Source: Grimontia hollisae CIP 101886
GTDB lineage: Bacteria; Pseudomonadota; Gammaproteobacteria; Enterobacterales; Vibrionaceae
Length of the DNA: 64,000 nt
Direction of reading: 5' to 3'
Assembly (NCBI RefSeq): GCF_000176515.1
Contig: NZ_ADAQ01000008.1
Location: forward strand, 1-64,000
The position numbers were made by a program, and so were the translations under genes. The notes beneath the pieces were generated by a model. The model did no database searches, was not told where the DNA came from, and worked only from the letters and a program-made list of their open reading frames with translations. Numbering within the stretch: position 1 is the stretch's first letter; each line of letters begins with the position of its first letter. Below are positions 50,159 to 60,238 of the stretch, piece by piece.

Positions 50159-51175
50159 TTATGGACGCACGACAAAGCCGACCACGTCGTAAACCTTCTT
50201 CAGGGTGTATGCAGCCCGGGCTGACGCTTTCTCTGCACCGGTTTTCATCACCTGATCCAGATACGTACGGTCCGCACGGTACTCTTTGTAGCGGGCCTGA
50301 ACCGGCTCCAGCATAGCAACGACGGCATCCGCAGTGTCGGTTTTCAGGTGGCCGTACATCTTGTCTGCATACTCAGCTTCAATCTCGGCAAAGCTTTTAC
50401 CTGTCGCCACAGACATCAGTCCCATCAGGTTTGCCACACCCGGTTTGTTTTCAATATCAAACAACACACGTGGAGGCTCATCAGAGTCAGTGACCGCTCG
50501 TTTGATTTTCTTGGCGATGGATTTCGGATCTTCCAGCAGGCCAATCACATTGTTGCGGTTATCGTCCGACTTCGACATCTTCTTGGTCGGATCTTGTAGG
50601 CTCATCACCCGGGCACCCACCTGTGGGATATAAGGTTCCGGTACGGTAAACACCTCACCATAGAGGTTGTTGAAACGGATAGCGATATCGCGCGCCAGCT
50701 CCAGGTGTTGCTTCTGGTCATTACCGACCGGCACCTGGTTTGCCTGATACAACAGGATATCAGCGGCCATCAGTACCGGATAGCCAAACAGGCCAGCATT
50801 GATGTTTTCCGCGTGGCGCTGGGATTTGTCCTTAAACTGGGTCATGCGGTTCAGCTCACCCATCTGCGCGTAACAGTTGAGTACCCAACCCAGTTGTGCA
50901 TGCTCTGGCACATGTGACTGGATGAAAAGGTTACTTTTCTCCGGGCTGACCCCCACGGCCAGACACAGCGCCAGCGAATCCAGGGTGGCTTCACGCAGCT
51001 TTTCTGCTTGCTGACGAACCGTGATCGCGTGCAGGTCAACGATGCAGTACTGGCAATCGTAATCATCCTGCATTTGCTCCCACTGACGCAAAGCTCCAAT
51101 GTAGTTGCCGATACTGAGTTCACCAGAGGGCTGAACACCGCTGAGTACAATGGGTTTGGTCGTAGGATTGCTCAT
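50159..51175 (-). CDS. trpS: tryptophanyl-tRNA synthetase
   Basis: 338 residues, class Ic synthetase. The signature motifs are the HIGH-like segment SIGN (residues near 20) and KMSKS in KKMSKSDDN (about 197). It charges tRNA-Trp. The ATG at 51175 ([13 protein letters not shown]) was chosen over one eight codons upstream because it matches the usual length. It is the last gene of the dam cluster, 77 bases after gph. Confidence 0.96.
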   Translation of the reverse strand: MSNPTTKPIVLSGVQPSGELSIGNYIGALRQWEQMQDDYDCQYCIVDLHAITVRQQAEKLREATLDSLALCLAVGVSPEKSNLFIQSHVPEHAQLGWVLNCYAQMGELNRMTQFKDKSQRHAENINAGLFGYPVLMAADILLYQANQVPVGNDQKQHLELARDIAIRFNNLYGEVFTVPEPYIPQVGARVMSLQDPTKKMSKSDDNRNNVIGLLEDPKSIAKKIKRAVTDSDEPPRVLFDIENKPGVANLMGLMSVATGKSFAEIEAEYADKMYGHLKTDTADAVVAMLEPVQARYKEYRADRTYLDQVMKTGAEKASARAAYTLKKVYDVVGFVVRP

Positions 51176-51252
51176 GTTGTTTCTGTTCCTGTCAGTCAAT
51201 TCAGCCAGCAGGACTGCTGGCTGTCATTTCGAGAAATACGCGACGTATTAAT

Positions 51253-51951
51253 TTACGCTGTTTTTCCGGTGCTGAGAACCGTTAAAAGCTGGTTGAAGTG
51301 GTCAGCCACAAATTCTGGAGCACTGTCGCTGATGGGTTCACCATAGTTATATCCGTAAGTCAGGCCAACTGAAGCGAAACCGGCGTTTTTCGCGGCGAGG
51401 ATATCGTTTTTGGAATCCCCCACCATCAGCATGTTGGCATCTTCCAGACCATGCTTATCACGCAAGCTGAAAAGACCTTCCGGATCCGGCTTGTTGGTAG
51501 GCAGGGAATCGCCACCAATCACATCGGTGAAGTAGTGCGCCAAATCCAGATCTGCAAGGATTTCCGGCACAAACTGATACGGTTTGTTGGTCACAATGCC
51601 CAGGATATAACCTGCTGCTTTCAGCGTTGACAGGGTTTCTTTCACCCCCGGATAGATGATGGTTTTACTGTGACCGTTGTTGGCGTAGTGGAAGTCAAAA
51701 CGCGCGCGCACTTTTTCGTACAGCGCCTGATCCAGATCCGGTTTAATGGTGACGCTCTGGCTCAAGGCACGCTTGAGCATGATTTCTGCACCGTTGCCAA
51801 TCCAGTGGCGCACCTCATCGTCAGTCACGGTGTGCAGGTTGTTGTCTGCCAACGCCATGCGGATAGCTTCCGCCAGATCCGGCACGCTGTCTACTAGCGT
51901 TCCGTCCAAATCAAACGCGATATATTTGATCGTATCAAAGTTTACCGTCAC
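51253..51951 (-). CDS. gph: phosphoglycolate phosphatase
   Basis: 232 residues, HAD superfamily. The nucleophile motif DLDGTLVDS (about 15-23), Thr in VTNKP and the metal Asp pair in GDSKNDI are intact. It removes 2-phosphoglycolate formed in DNA repair. Three bases separate it from rpe. Confidence 0.95.
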   Translation of the reverse strand: MTVNFDTIKYIAFDLDGTLVDSVPDLAEAIRMALADNNLHTVTDDEVRHWIGNGAEIMLKRALSQSVTIKPDLDQALYEKVRARFDFHYANNGHSKTIIYPGVKETLSTLKAAGYILGIVTNKPYQFVPEILADLDLAHYFTDVIGGDSLPTNKPDPEGLFSLRDKHGLEDANMLMVGDSKNDILAAKNAGFASVGLTYGYNYGEPISDSAPEFVADHFNQLLTVLSTGKTA

Positions 51952-51954
51952 GGT

Positions 51955-52629
51955 TTATTTTCCTACTTTACTGAGTTCTGCCCGCATTTCGTCGATCACG
52001 GCCTTGTAGTCTGGCTGGCCGAAAATGGCAGAGCCTGCCACAAACATGTCCGCGCCAGCTTCTGCGATTTCACGGATATTATCCACTTTCACGCCGCCAT
52101 CAATTTCCAGACGAATATCTCGGCCACTCTCATCAATACGACGACGCACTTCACGCAGTTTGTTCAGGGTTTCCGGAATGAAAGACTGGCCGCCAAAGCC
52201 CGGATTCACCGACATCAACAGGATCATATCCAGTTTGTCCATCACGTGATCCAGGTAATGCAGTGGGGTCGCAGGGTTGAACACCAGACCGGCTTTACAA
52301 CCGTGTTCTTTGATAAGCTGCAGACTGCGATCGATATGCTCACTCGCTTCGGCGTGGAAGGTGATCATGCTGGCACCCGCTTTAGCAAAATCCGGAATGA
52401 TACGGTCAACCGGCTTCACCATCAGGTGTACATCGATGGGCGCGGTAATGCCGTAGTCACGCAGCGCTTTACAGATTGGCGCACCAAAGGTGAGGTTGGG
52501 TACATAGTGGTTGTCCATCACATCGAAATGAACCACGTCAGCCCCTGCCGCCAGCACTTTTTCTACGTCTTCACCTAAACGTGCAAAATCCGCCGAGAGA
52601 ATCGACGGCGCAATGAGAAAATCCTTCAT
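51955..52629 (-). CDS. rpe: ribulose-phosphate 3-epimerase
   Basis: 224 residues, TIM barrel. [17 protein letters not shown] (about 34-50) holds metal-binding His/Asp, and [10 protein letters not shown] is the phosphate loop. It interconverts ribulose-5-P and xylulose-5-P. dam lies upstream on the same strand, with the DUF2970 gene inserted antisense between them. Confidence 0.96.
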   Translation of the reverse strand: MKDFLIAPSILSADFARLGEDVEKVLAAGADVVHFDVMDNHYVPNLTFGAPICKALRDYGITAPIDVHLMVKPVDRIIPDFAKAGASMITFHAEASEHIDRSLQLIKEHGCKAGLVFNPATPLHYLDHVMDKLDMILLMSVNPGFGGQSFIPETLNKLREVRRRIDESGRDIRLEIDGGVKVDNIREIAEAGADMFVAGSAIFGQPDYKAVIDEMRAELSKVGK

Positions 52630-52815
52630 CCTGTAGCCTCACTGTAAAATGGCATTACCCGAAATTCGACGCAATTCTACCCGATTGCACCCCATCTGTC
52701 TTATCAGATCCATAGATGCCAACCATAAGCGTTAGATGTTGAAGTTGGGACAGACTCATACCGCCTGCCTGAACTAAGCTAGAAACAACAGCCAGTCAGG
52801 AGCACAGTCATTACT

Positions 52816-53028
52816 ATGCCAGGAAACAGGTCTGAGCAGGAAAAAGTCAACGTGGCCGACGTCGTGAAAAGTGTCTTCGCAGCCATGTTTGGTGTGCAGT
52901 CAGACAAAAACCGTCAACGGGATTTTCAGCAATCCAGTATGGTGCCTTATATCGTTGTCGGTTTTGTGTTTGTCGCGGTGTTTGTATTGGCGCTGATAGG
53001 GCTGGTGTCGCTTGTTACACCGGAGTAA
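52816..53028 (+). CDS. DUF2970 family small membrane protein
   Basis: 70 residues. A soluble N-terminal half is followed by one transmembrane helix (about 43-65, YIVVGFVFVAVFVLALIGLV). It belongs to DUF2970, with the motif VKSVFAAMFGVQSDKN. The function is unknown. It is the only plus-strand gene in the 50-61.7 kb stretch. Its last 82 bases overlap the end of dam on the other strand. AGGAG lies 15 bases before the ATG, which is far. Confidence 0.7.
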   Translation: MPGNRSEQEKVNVADVVKSVFAAMFGVQSDKNRQRDFQQSSMVPYIVVGFVFVAVFVLALIGLVSLVTPE

Positions 53029-53852
53029 GGCAGTTCAGGGCTTTCAAACAGGGCCAACAGCTCATCCACTTTATTGCGGCCGCCGCCATTACGGCTGATA
53101 GTGCGTTTCACTTTGACCATATTGAAGTGTGCGCCATGATACAGACTCCGGGTCAGCGCCGTGTCGTGGTTGGAAATCAGTACCGGAACACGTCTTTCGA
53201 TACTCACCTTTCTTGCCCACTCGCCAAGTAATGCCTGATCATCGAGGCTGAAACCGCTGCTGGCATAGGTGGTGAAATTCGCGGTAGTCGACAGCGGCGC
53301 ATAAGGTGGATCGCAATAAATCACGCTGCCACGGCGGGCACGTTTAAAGCTTTGCGGGTAACTTTCACAAACAAACGTCGCTTTTTTGGCTTTTTCTGAG
53401 AAAAACTCAAGCTCGGCCTGCGGGAAGTAAGGCTTTTTATATGAGCCAAACGGCACATTGAACCCGCCCTTTTTGTTGTAACGGCAAAGGCCATTAAAGC
53501 CATGGCGGTTCATGTACAGGAAATAGAGTGAGCGTAGATACGGATCTTTGCTTTGATTAAACTCTTCACGAATCGCAAGATACGCCGATTTCTGGTTGTA
53601 TTCCGGCGTAAACAAGCGCTTTGCATCGTCAATGTAGCGTTCAGGATCTTGCTTAAGCAGATTATAGAGATTGATCAGATCTGGATTGATATCTGCCAGG
53701 CGGTATTGCTCATAGTCGGTATTGAGAAACACCGATCCTGCACCCACAAACGGTTCAATCAGCTTTTTGCCTTCCGGCAGGTGCCTGCGGATATCTTCGA
53801 CCAGGGAATACTTACCCCCCGCCCACTTCAAAAAGGCACGATGCTTTTTCAT
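52947..53852 (-). CDS. dam: DNA adenine methylase Dam
   Basis: 301 residues (E. coli 278). It methylates N6 of adenine in GATC, controlling mismatch repair and replication timing. KWAGGKYSL near the start binds AdoMet and YCDPPYAPL (about 182) is the catalytic DPPY motif. The extra C-terminal residues (about 275-301, Ser/Thr/Asn-rich) are encoded antisense to the DUF2970 transmembrane helix. They may not be functionally important. Confidence 0.95.
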   Translation of the reverse strand: MKKHRAFLKWAGGKYSLVEDIRRHLPEGKKLIEPFVGAGSVFLNTDYEQYRLADINPDLINLYNLLKQDPERYIDDAKRLFTPEYNQKSAYLAIREEFNQSKDPYLRSLYFLYMNRHGFNGLCRYNKKGGFNVPFGSYKKPYFPQAELEFFSEKAKKATFVCESYPQSFKRARRGSVIYCDPPYAPLSTTANFTTYASSGFSLDDQALLGEWARKVSIERRVPVLISNHDTALTRSLYHGAHFNMVKVKRTISRNGGGRNKVDELLALFESPELPYSGVTSDTSPISANTNTATNTKPTTI

Positions 53853-53954
53853 TAATATGTATCCACCACCACAGACGCTCGAAAGGTGGCGGATTGTATC
53901 TCATTTTTCACCATCAATCAGCGTAAATTCGTGCCAGTTTGCACCCAGGACCAA

Positions 53955-55478
53955 TCAGTTAACCAGTTCGATTTCTTTATGAATTTGGACAAATGACTTT
54001 GCCCAAGGCGCCAGTGCCTGAATATTGGCTGGCAGCTGCAGTTCAGCACGCCGGGCTTCGACCACCGATGGGTAGTCGCCAAGCAGCACCATAAACCAGG
54101 CCTCACCATTGCGGCGTGTTTCATACACCATCACACGATCCGCTATCTGGTATTGCTGTACAAACGCATTCACTGCCTGCCGAGATTGCAACGCGGCCAG
54201 TTGCAGCGCGTAGCGCGATTCCGGTACGGTCAGCAGCAGTTGATTCGCTAACGGGACATCGGCACTGGTTGAGGGCTGTGCCAAAGATTCAGCAGCGTCA
54301 GCCTCTTCGATCTCGTTCTCCTCAACCGGCGCGGCAGGCGCTGGCTCAACGCGGACGGTATTTTCCGCTGGTACAGCCAATTCAGGGATAAGGGGTTCAT
54401 CCACTGCGCGGGTGCCATCGCCCCCTACCGCCTGCTCATCGATAATGGCATCCACGACCTTGTCAGGGACGACAATCCGGCGGCTCTGGTCACGGCGACC
54501 GACGGTCATCCCTTCCACGGAAGGCGTTTGCGGCAAGACGACCTCATCGTCGGTCACTTCTGTTGTATTCGTTGTTGCCTGCCCGTTGTCCTGCGTCCCA
54601 TCCTGCGGCTGCTTCGCCTCTCTTTCTTCCAAAATGGCCGCCCGTTCTTTCACGCCGTCAGGCACAACCGCTTCTGCAACACTCTCTTCTGATAACAAGT
54701 TTGGACTAATAGACCACCAAACCAGCCCTCCTCCCAAAACCAATAGCAGCAACACCAATAAAACCAGTGGGAGGGGGGAGCGACGTTTCTTTTCTTCCAT
54801 TGCAGCGGTCTCCTGCTGTTCCAGCCCTCGAAGGGCTCCGGGTAAAGAAGGCAATGATGCAGCTTTCTGTTTCAGGGCGCGCCGTTGAGCGGCATCCAAC
54901 TGGCGGCTGACCATCATCACCTCAATAAACATTTCACGTTCATTGTCCGCCAGAGGGCTGATTTCAAGCTCTAGTGGCTTGATGCCCTGCCCATACGAGA
55001 CTTTATGCAACCACTTGTTGAGCTTGCCGCGCAGGCTGAACAGCAAGACATTGATTTGCCAATTGTCGCGCTGTTGGGCTTCAGTTACCAAGGCCCAAAG
55101 CTCGGCAATCAGGTTGGCACTCAACCGCTGTGCATTATCAATCACTACCAACGCGTGGATACTGCGGCCTTCGAGCATAGAATCAAGACTTTGCAGCATC
55201 GAATCCTGCTCATTGAAGACACCATCACGCACGATTTGCCTGAGAATAATGGCACGATGCTGGGCATCCTGCTGACTTGGATTACAGATTAGAAGGGATT
55301 GGACAGGTTCATTAGCCCAGTTTTCGAGATAGCGTTCACTGAGCCAGGTTTTTCCCGCCCCTGATTCACCCGTGATCTGGACAAGGTTGGAGCTGAACCG
55401 GGTTAGAAACTGGATTCTTGATAAAAGTTGGATCTGGCTGTCCAGATCCAACGCAATCATTTCATGGGAGCCTGTCAT
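53955..55478 (-). CDS. damX: cell-division protein DamX
   Basis: 507 residues. The N-terminal ATPase-like domain with P loop TGESGAGKTW (about 37-46) is followed by one membrane helix (about 240-262), a Pro/Glu/Val-rich periplasmic linker and a C-terminal SPOR domain (about 425-500) that binds septal peptidoglycan. The larger ATPase domain is typical of Vibrionaceae DamX. The start ATG is at 55478, 13 bases after aroB; MIALDLDS six codons later is another option. 102 bases before dam. Confidence 0.92.
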   Translation of the reverse strand: MTGSHEMIALDLDSQIQLLSRIQFLTRFSSNLVQITGESGAGKTWLSERYLENWANEPVQSLLICNPSQQDAQHRAIILRQIVRDGVFNEQDSMLQSLDSMLEGRSIHALVVIDNAQRLSANLIAELWALVTEAQQRDNWQINVLLFSLRGKLNKWLHKVSYGQGIKPLELEISPLADNEREMFIEVMMVSRQLDAAQRRALKQKAASLPSLPGALRGLEQQETAAMEEKKRRSPLPLVLLVLLLLVLGGGLVWWSISPNLLSEESVAEAVVPDGVKERAAILEEREAKQPQDGTQDNGQATTNTTEVTDDEVVLPQTPSVEGMTVGRRDQSRRIVVPDKVVDAIIDEQAVGGDGTRAVDEPLIPELAVPAENTVRVEPAPAAPVEENEIEEADAAESLAQPSTSADVPLANQLLLTVPESRYALQLAALQSRQAVNAFVQQYQIADRVMVYETRRNGEAWFMVLLGDYPSVVEARRAELQLPANIQALAPWAKSFVQIHKEIELVN

Positions 55479-55490
55479 ATACAAACCCGC

Positions 55491-56567
55491 TTAGTGTGTC
55501 TTAATGACCTCAGCAAGCGTTTCAGGGGTTACATTTGCAACGACTTCGGCTGAACCAATGGCGGTAGGCAGCACGAAGCGCAGTTGCCCGGAAAGCACTT
55601 TTTTATCGCGTTTCATGTGTTTAATAAAGGCATCATAGCCCATGGAGGTGGGTGCTTTCACGGGGAGATTGGCTTTTTCAAGTAAGGAAGTGATACGGCT
55701 AACATCTTCTGGTGTCAGCAATTGTTGGTGAGCCGCTGTCACCGCAGCCATAACGGTGCCAGCAGAGACTGCCTCACCATGCAACCAGTTTCCGTATCCC
55801 ATTTCAGCTTCAATCGCATGACCAAACGTGTGTCCGAGGTTGAGCAGGGCACGGATACCGGATTCTTTTTCGTCTTTCGCCACCACATCAGCCTTGATCT
55901 GGCAACAGCGTTTAATGGCGTACACCAATGCATCGGCATCCAGTGTATTAAGTCGTTGATAGTTTTGTTCCAGCCAAACAAAAAAATCATGATCGGCGAT
56001 AATGCCGTATTTGATGACTTCAGCCATCCCGGCAGCAAACTCGCGCTGGGGCAAGGTTTTCATCACGTCAATGTCTATCACTACCGCTTTGGGCTGATAA
56101 AACGCCCCAATCATGTTCTTGCCCAGCGGATGGTTAACGGCGGTTTTACCCCCGACAGAAGAGTCTACTTGGGAAAGTAAGGTGGTAGGCACCTGAATAA
56201 AGTCCACACCACGTTGATAGCAGGCAGCCGCAAAACCAACCACATCGCCAATCACTCCCCCACCCAGGGCAACAATCAGCACGTCACGGCCGTAATTCCC
56301 CTCTAGCAGGAAGGTGTTGATAGTATTGAAGGTGTCGAGGGTTTTATACTGCTCGCCATCAGGAAGTGCCAGCAACGCTGGCTCACCGCCAGCGTTGCGC
56401 AGGGTTTCCATAAGCAAGTCCGCATAAAGCGGCGCGATGGTGTCATTAGTAACCACCACCACGCGACGTCCCAGCGCGTCAGAAAATAAACCAGGATTGG
56501 CGAGCAATCCGGCACCAATTGAAATGGGGTAACTTCTGTCGCCTAAGCTTACGTCGATCCTTTCCAT
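55491..56567 (-). CDS. aroB: 3-dehydroquinate synthase
   Basis: 358 residues. The NAD site [19 protein letters not shown] (about 102-120) and metal ligands in [12 protein letters not shown] and [10 protein letters not shown] (His residues) are intact. It makes 3-dehydroquinate from DAHP, the second step to aromatic amino acids. It is 15 bases after aroK and followed closely by damX. Confidence 0.96.
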   Translation of the reverse strand: MERIDVSLGDRSYPISIGAGLLANPGLFSDALGRRVVVVTNDTIAPLYADLLMETLRNAGGEPALLALPDGEQYKTLDTFNTINTFLLEGNYGRDVLIVALGGGVIGDVVGFAAACYQRGVDFIQVPTTLLSQVDSSVGGKTAVNHPLGKNMIGAFYQPKAVVIDIDVMKTLPQREFAAGMAEVIKYGIIADHDFFVWLEQNYQRLNTLDADALVYAIKRCCQIKADVVAKDEKESGIRALLNLGHTFGHAIEAEMGYGNWLHGEAVSAGTVMAAVTAAHQQLLTPEDVSRITSLLEKANLPVKAPTSMGYDAFIKHMKRDKKVLSGQLRFVLPTAIGSAEVVANVTPETLAEVIKTH

Positions 56568-56582
56568 GGAATCCCTTGTTGA

Positions 56583-57101
56583 TTAATGATTTTCCAACAG
56601 TTCGATGATTTGGTTTGCCACCACTTTGGCGCTTTGGTCGTCAGTACGCACCACATAGTCCGCAATTTCTTCGTACAGTGGGTTGCGCTCAGCCGCCAGC
56701 GCTTCCAGCACTTCACGCGGTTGCTCAGTTTGCAGCAGTGGACGTTTTTTGTCGCGCTGCGTACGTGCCAGTTGTTTCTCAATGGTGGTTTCCAGGTAAA
56801 CCACAATACCACGGGCAGACAGACGGTTACGGCTCTCTTTACTCTTGATTGAGCCACCGCCGGTTGCCAGAACGATACCTTGTTTTTCAGTCAGGTCGTT
56901 GATGACGTTCTCTTCGCGAACGCGGAATCCCTCTTCACCTTCAACATCAAAAACCCATGCAATGTCTGCCCCTGTGCGTTCTTCGATCACAGTGTCAGAA
57001 TCGTAAAATTCCATGTGTAGTTGTTGTGCCAGGTGTCGACCAATTGTGCTTTTGCCAGCCCCCATTGGACCTACAAGAAAGATATTTCGTTTTTCAGCCA
57101 T
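56583..57101 (-). CDS. aroK: shikimate kinase
   Basis: 172 residues. P loop [11 protein letters not shown] (about 11-21), the shikimate-binding Asp in YDSDTVIEE (about 33-36) and the Gly loop ATGGGSI (about 78-84) are visible. It phosphorylates shikimate. First gene of the aroK-aroB-damX-dam-rpe-gph-trpS unit; a putative promoter is at 57210-57239. Confidence 0.96.
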   Translation of the reverse strand: MAEKRNIFLVGPMGAGKSTIGRHLAQQLHMEFYDSDTVIEERTGADIAWVFDVEGEEGFRVREENVINDLTEKQGIVLATGGGSIKSKESRNRLSARGIVVYLETTIEKQLARTQRDKKRPLLQTEQPREVLEALAAERNPLYEEIADYVVRTDDQSAKVVANQIIELLENH

Positions 57102-57209
57102 TTTAAGCAGTTTACGCGCGGTTAAATGAAAACAACATCGCCCACAGGCTTGTTAATCGAAAGCCTGAGGCGCCAAATTCCTCACAGATAATTCGTGATC
57201 AGACCAAAA

Positions 57210-57239
57210 ATTATCTCAGGTCGACTGGGCATTTGGCAA
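57210..57239 (-). promoter_or_regulatory. probable aroK promoter
   Basis: On the minus strand, -35 TTGCCA (57234-57239), an 18 bp spacer and -10 GATAAT (57210-57215), about 100 bases before aroK. A small hairpin AGGCTTTCG...AAGCCT follows in the leader (57142-57162). Confidence 0.5.
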
Positions 57240-57293
57240 CTTAAAATACGTTTCGTGGATGCTTTAAATTCCCGGTTACTGGCAGAAAGGCAT

Positions 57294-57333
57294 ATAAAAA
57301 GGCAGAAGTTCACACTTTTTGTGACCTTCTGCC
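57294..57333 (-). terminator. terminator after pilQ
   Basis: On the minus strand, GGCAGAAGGTCAC / GTGTGAACTTCTGCC stem (one mismatch, AAAAA loop) is followed by TTTTTAT. It lies 52 bases after the pilQ stop and closes the pil operon before aroK. Confidence 0.88.
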
Positions 57334-57384
57334 CCTCCTTATCATGTGCCCATGAGCTCATGTAAGACAATGATAAAATTAAAG

Positions 57385-59121
57385 TTATTGAGTCATTACT
57401 CTCGGAGTAACAAAGATGAGCAGTTCCCGTTTGCCAGTGGTTTCATAGTTTCGTCTAAAGAGCTGCCCCAGCCCGGGAATATCCCCCAATAACGGGATCT
57501 TATCGACGCCTTCCATCATTTCATGTTGATAGATACCACCGAGTACCACCGTTTCTCCGTCATTGACCAGCACCTGGGTACCGATGCGTTGGGTATTGAT
57601 GGCCATTGCCTCACCGGTTCCGGCTTTTACCGTGCCCGCGGGTTTATCCTGGGTTACCTGAAGATCCAGCACCAGCTTATTGTCCGGGGTGATTTGCGGT
57701 GTCACCGACAGGCTCAATACCGCTTTTTTGAATGACACTGCCGCCGCGCCACTGGAAGAGGCTTCCAGGTACGGCAGCTCAGTGCCCTGCTCAATGTAGG
57801 CTGGGCGCTTGTTGGTGGTCAGGAGGCGGGGGCTGGAAATAATCTCAGCACGTGATTCCGCTTGTAGCGCAGAAAGCTCTAAATCCAGCAGCAGGTCCTT
57901 ACCAAGATTGGCGACAGAAAATGCGATACTGGTGGCATTCGGACTAATAGCCCCTAAGTTCACATTCAAAAGGTCATCCAGCATCAGCTCATCAGGTTCA
58001 TTGTCCGCACCAACGTCAATTCGATCTGAGTGCTGCCAGTTACCTTCAATTGACCCACCCATGGTGAAATTACCATTTTGGCTGTTCAATCCCCAACGCA
58101 CCCCAATTTCATCCAGTGTGCCTTCATCCACTGTTACAATGCGCGCTTCAATTTCTACCTGATCGACCGGAATATCCAGGGAATCAATCAGCGATTTCAC
58201 CACCTCGATATTGTCAGACAGGTCTTTGATCACCAGCGAGTTAGTCCGTGGGTCAACGGCGATACTGCCGCGCTCTGACAGCAGGCTGATCCCCCCCTCT
58301 TCGGCATCACTGCCACCCAGCATCTCTTTAAGGTCAACCGCATTGGCATACTTAATCTGGATAACTTCCGAGCGCAGCGACGCAAGCTCTCGTGCCTGAC
58401 GGCGTTTTTCCAGAACCAGACGCTCTTGCTCATCAAGCTCGATTTTAGGGGCCACCAACAAGATGTTACCCGTCTGGCGTTTATCCAGTCCTTTCACATT
58501 GAGAATAGTATCCAGGGCTTTTTGCCAGGGCACATCATCAAGGCGCAGTGTCAGGCTGCCCTGAACGGTGTCGGAGACCACCAGATTAAAGCCATTGTGT
58601 TCGGCGACCATCTGCAGTACAGAACGGACAGGGATATCCTGGAAATTAATGGAAATATTCTTATTACGTTTGCCTTTTTTCGGGCTGGTATTCCTGCTGG
58701 ATGGTAAAGAGGCGTAGGGAAAAACTTCTACCGTCAGGACGTTGTTGGTCTGGTAATAGTCATAGCCAAAGTGACCGGATGTGGTAACTAACAGCTCAAC
58801 ATCGTCTTCTATGGGTTTAACCGCCAGGTTTTTTGTGCCTTTCCCGACATCCCTGAGGCTTCTGACACCAACGAGGTTATCCTCTACCGACGTGCCTTTA
58901 AGGCTGATAGCAAGGCCAGTGTCCGTTTTATTAAAATTGGTCACTACCGACTTGTCTTCTAACGTCAGGGTTAACAGGGTTTTACCGTTTTCCCCATCTG
59001 TGACATCAATTTGTTGCAATTGGTTCTCCGCCAGTGCCCATGGTGCGGCAAAGATAGCTGCAGCTACCCATCCGGCCATGGCCAGCTTCTGGCGTTGGCA
59101 TCCTTTCCTCAGGCTTTTCAT
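57385..59121 (-). CDS. pilQ: type IV pilus secretin PilQ
   Basis: 578 residues. Signal peptide (about 1-31, ends at APWALAEN), an AMIN-like domain (about 35-130), an STN domain (about 150-225, NISINFQDIPVRSVLQMVAE) and a C-terminal secretin domain (about 330-575) that forms the outer-membrane pore for the pilus or DNA. The end of the protein matches the usual GKRELLIFVTPRVM. It overlaps pilP by four bases. Confidence 0.96.
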   Translation of the reverse strand: MKSLRKGCQRQKLAMAGWVAAAIFAAPWALAENQLQQIDVTDGENGKTLLTLTLEDKSVVTNFNKTDTGLAISLKGTSVEDNLVGVRSLRDVGKGTKNLAVKPIEDDVELLVTTSGHFGYDYYQTNNVLTVEVFPYASLPSSRNTSPKKGKRNKNISINFQDIPVRSVLQMVAEHNGFNLVVSDTVQGSLTLRLDDVPWQKALDTILNVKGLDKRQTGNILLVAPKIELDEQERLVLEKRRQARELASLRSEVIQIKYANAVDLKEMLGGSDAEEGGISLLSERGSIAVDPRTNSLVIKDLSDNIEVVKSLIDSLDIPVDQVEIEARIVTVDEGTLDEIGVRWGLNSQNGNFTMGGSIEGNWQHSDRIDVGADNEPDELMLDDLLNVNLGAISPNATSIAFSVANLGKDLLLDLELSALQAESRAEIISSPRLLTTNKRPAYIEQGTELPYLEASSSGAAAVSFKKAVLSLSVTPQITPDNKLVLDLQVTQDKPAGTVKAGTGEAMAINTQRIGTQVLVNDGETVVLGGIYQHEMMEGVDKIPLLGDIPGLGQLFRRNYETTGKRELLIFVTPRVMTQ

Positions 59122-59648
59122 TGCTTACCCTTTTGATTGTTATTCAGTGCCAATCTGACGTTGCGAACCTGCCAGCAACCCAAACCGTCAGGAAGGTGTT
59201 CTGTAATTGATAACGTGTGTTGACTGATGCTGTCGACCCGTCCACGGTTGTTCCCTAATACCCGTCCAAGCCCCACCCGATGGATGGTATCGTCCGGCGC
59301 AGCAACCAGTGCCCAATAGCTGCCAGGCAAACCGATAACACCTTTGAATTCGAGTGAAGACAGCTCATAACTCTCTAGAGGATCTTTTAGCGGTAAGCCA
59401 TCCGGCTGCCAGCAGTCCCCTTTCACCAGCTTCTCTTCTTCTGTGGCGGACGGTAGGACAAAGGGGTCGGTATCCACGCCCGGAGAGAAAGGAACCGGGA
59501 AATATGTCGGCTCTGGCGGCAAAGGGGTCGCCGTGACTTTTGCCGATGCGTAGGTTTTGACGATAAAACGTTCCAGGTCGTCGTTTCTTCCGTCAGACAT
59601 ACAGGCAGTCAGCAACAGGGTGCCAGCAGCCATGAAAATCACTCTCAT
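59118..59648 (-). CDS. pilP: type IV pilus lipoprotein PilP
   Basis: 176 residues. Lipobox LLTAC places the acylated Cys at 16. The rest (about 20-170) is the PilP fold that links the inner-membrane PilMNO complex to PilQ. It overlaps both pilQ and pilO by four bases, which is typical of translational coupling. Confidence 0.95.
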   Translation of the reverse strand: MRVIFMAAGTLLLTACMSDGRNDDLERFIVKTYASAKVTATPLPPEPTYFPVPFSPGVDTDPFVLPSATEEEKLVKGDCWQPDGLPLKDPLESYELSSLEFKGVIGLPGSYWALVAAPDDTIHRVGLGRVLGNNRGRVDSISQHTLSITEHLPDGLGCWQVRNVRLALNNNQKGKQ

Positions 59649-60238
59649 GGTGTCGCCTCCGGCTGGTTTTCATAACGGTAGGTATGGGCGGTAACAGAAA
59701 AGCGCAGTTTTTCTCTCTGTTCACTTTCGCGGGAGAGCGTGAAGCCCTGCAAAGCAACAATCCTCGGCAACCTCGCAATCGCCGCAGAAAACTGCCCCAT
59801 GCTGGCATACACACCGGTCAATTCGATATCCAAGGGCACCTGATACAACCAACCCACATGCTTTCCTGTCTTCCAGTTCAGTTTTTCAAAGCTGAGGTTG
59901 TATTGCAGGCCCGTATCGTTGATGCCAGCCAGCAACAGAGCAAGTTCATCTTCACCCGGTAACTGCTTCGTTAAATCGCTATAAAAACGCTGGAGTTCTT
60001 CAACCTGCTCATCCACATCTGGCAAGGCAGCAACCTGTTCAGCTTTGATGCGAAACTGAGTTCGTAACAGATTTTCTTCCTGTCTGGCAAGCTCCACGTC
60101 CTGCGTCGCGGGCAACACCACGAAAAAAAACGCCATCAACAACAGGACCGTCGCCAAGGCTATCAGGAGGATGTTTTGTGCCGTCTCCGGCCACTCGGGG
60201 ATCTCATCGACCTCCCAATCGCGCCAATCAGCGGCCAT
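59645..60238 (-). CDS. pilO: type IV pilus inner-membrane protein PilO
   Basis: 197 residues. One helix (about 24-45, ILLIALATVLLLMAFFFVVL) anchors a coiled coil (about 50-100) and a ferredoxin-like domain. With PilN it forms the alignment complex between PilM and PilP. Overlaps pilN by 11 bases. Confidence 0.95.
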   Translation of the reverse strand: MAADWRDWEVDEIPEWPETAQNILLIALATVLLLMAFFFVVLPATQDVELARQEENLLRTQFRIKAEQVAALPDVDEQVEELQRFYSDLTKQLPGEDELALLLAGINDTGLQYNLSFEKLNWKTGKHVGWLYQVPLDIELTGVYASMGQFSAAIARLPRIVALQGFTLSRESEQREKLRFSVTAHTYRYENQPEATP

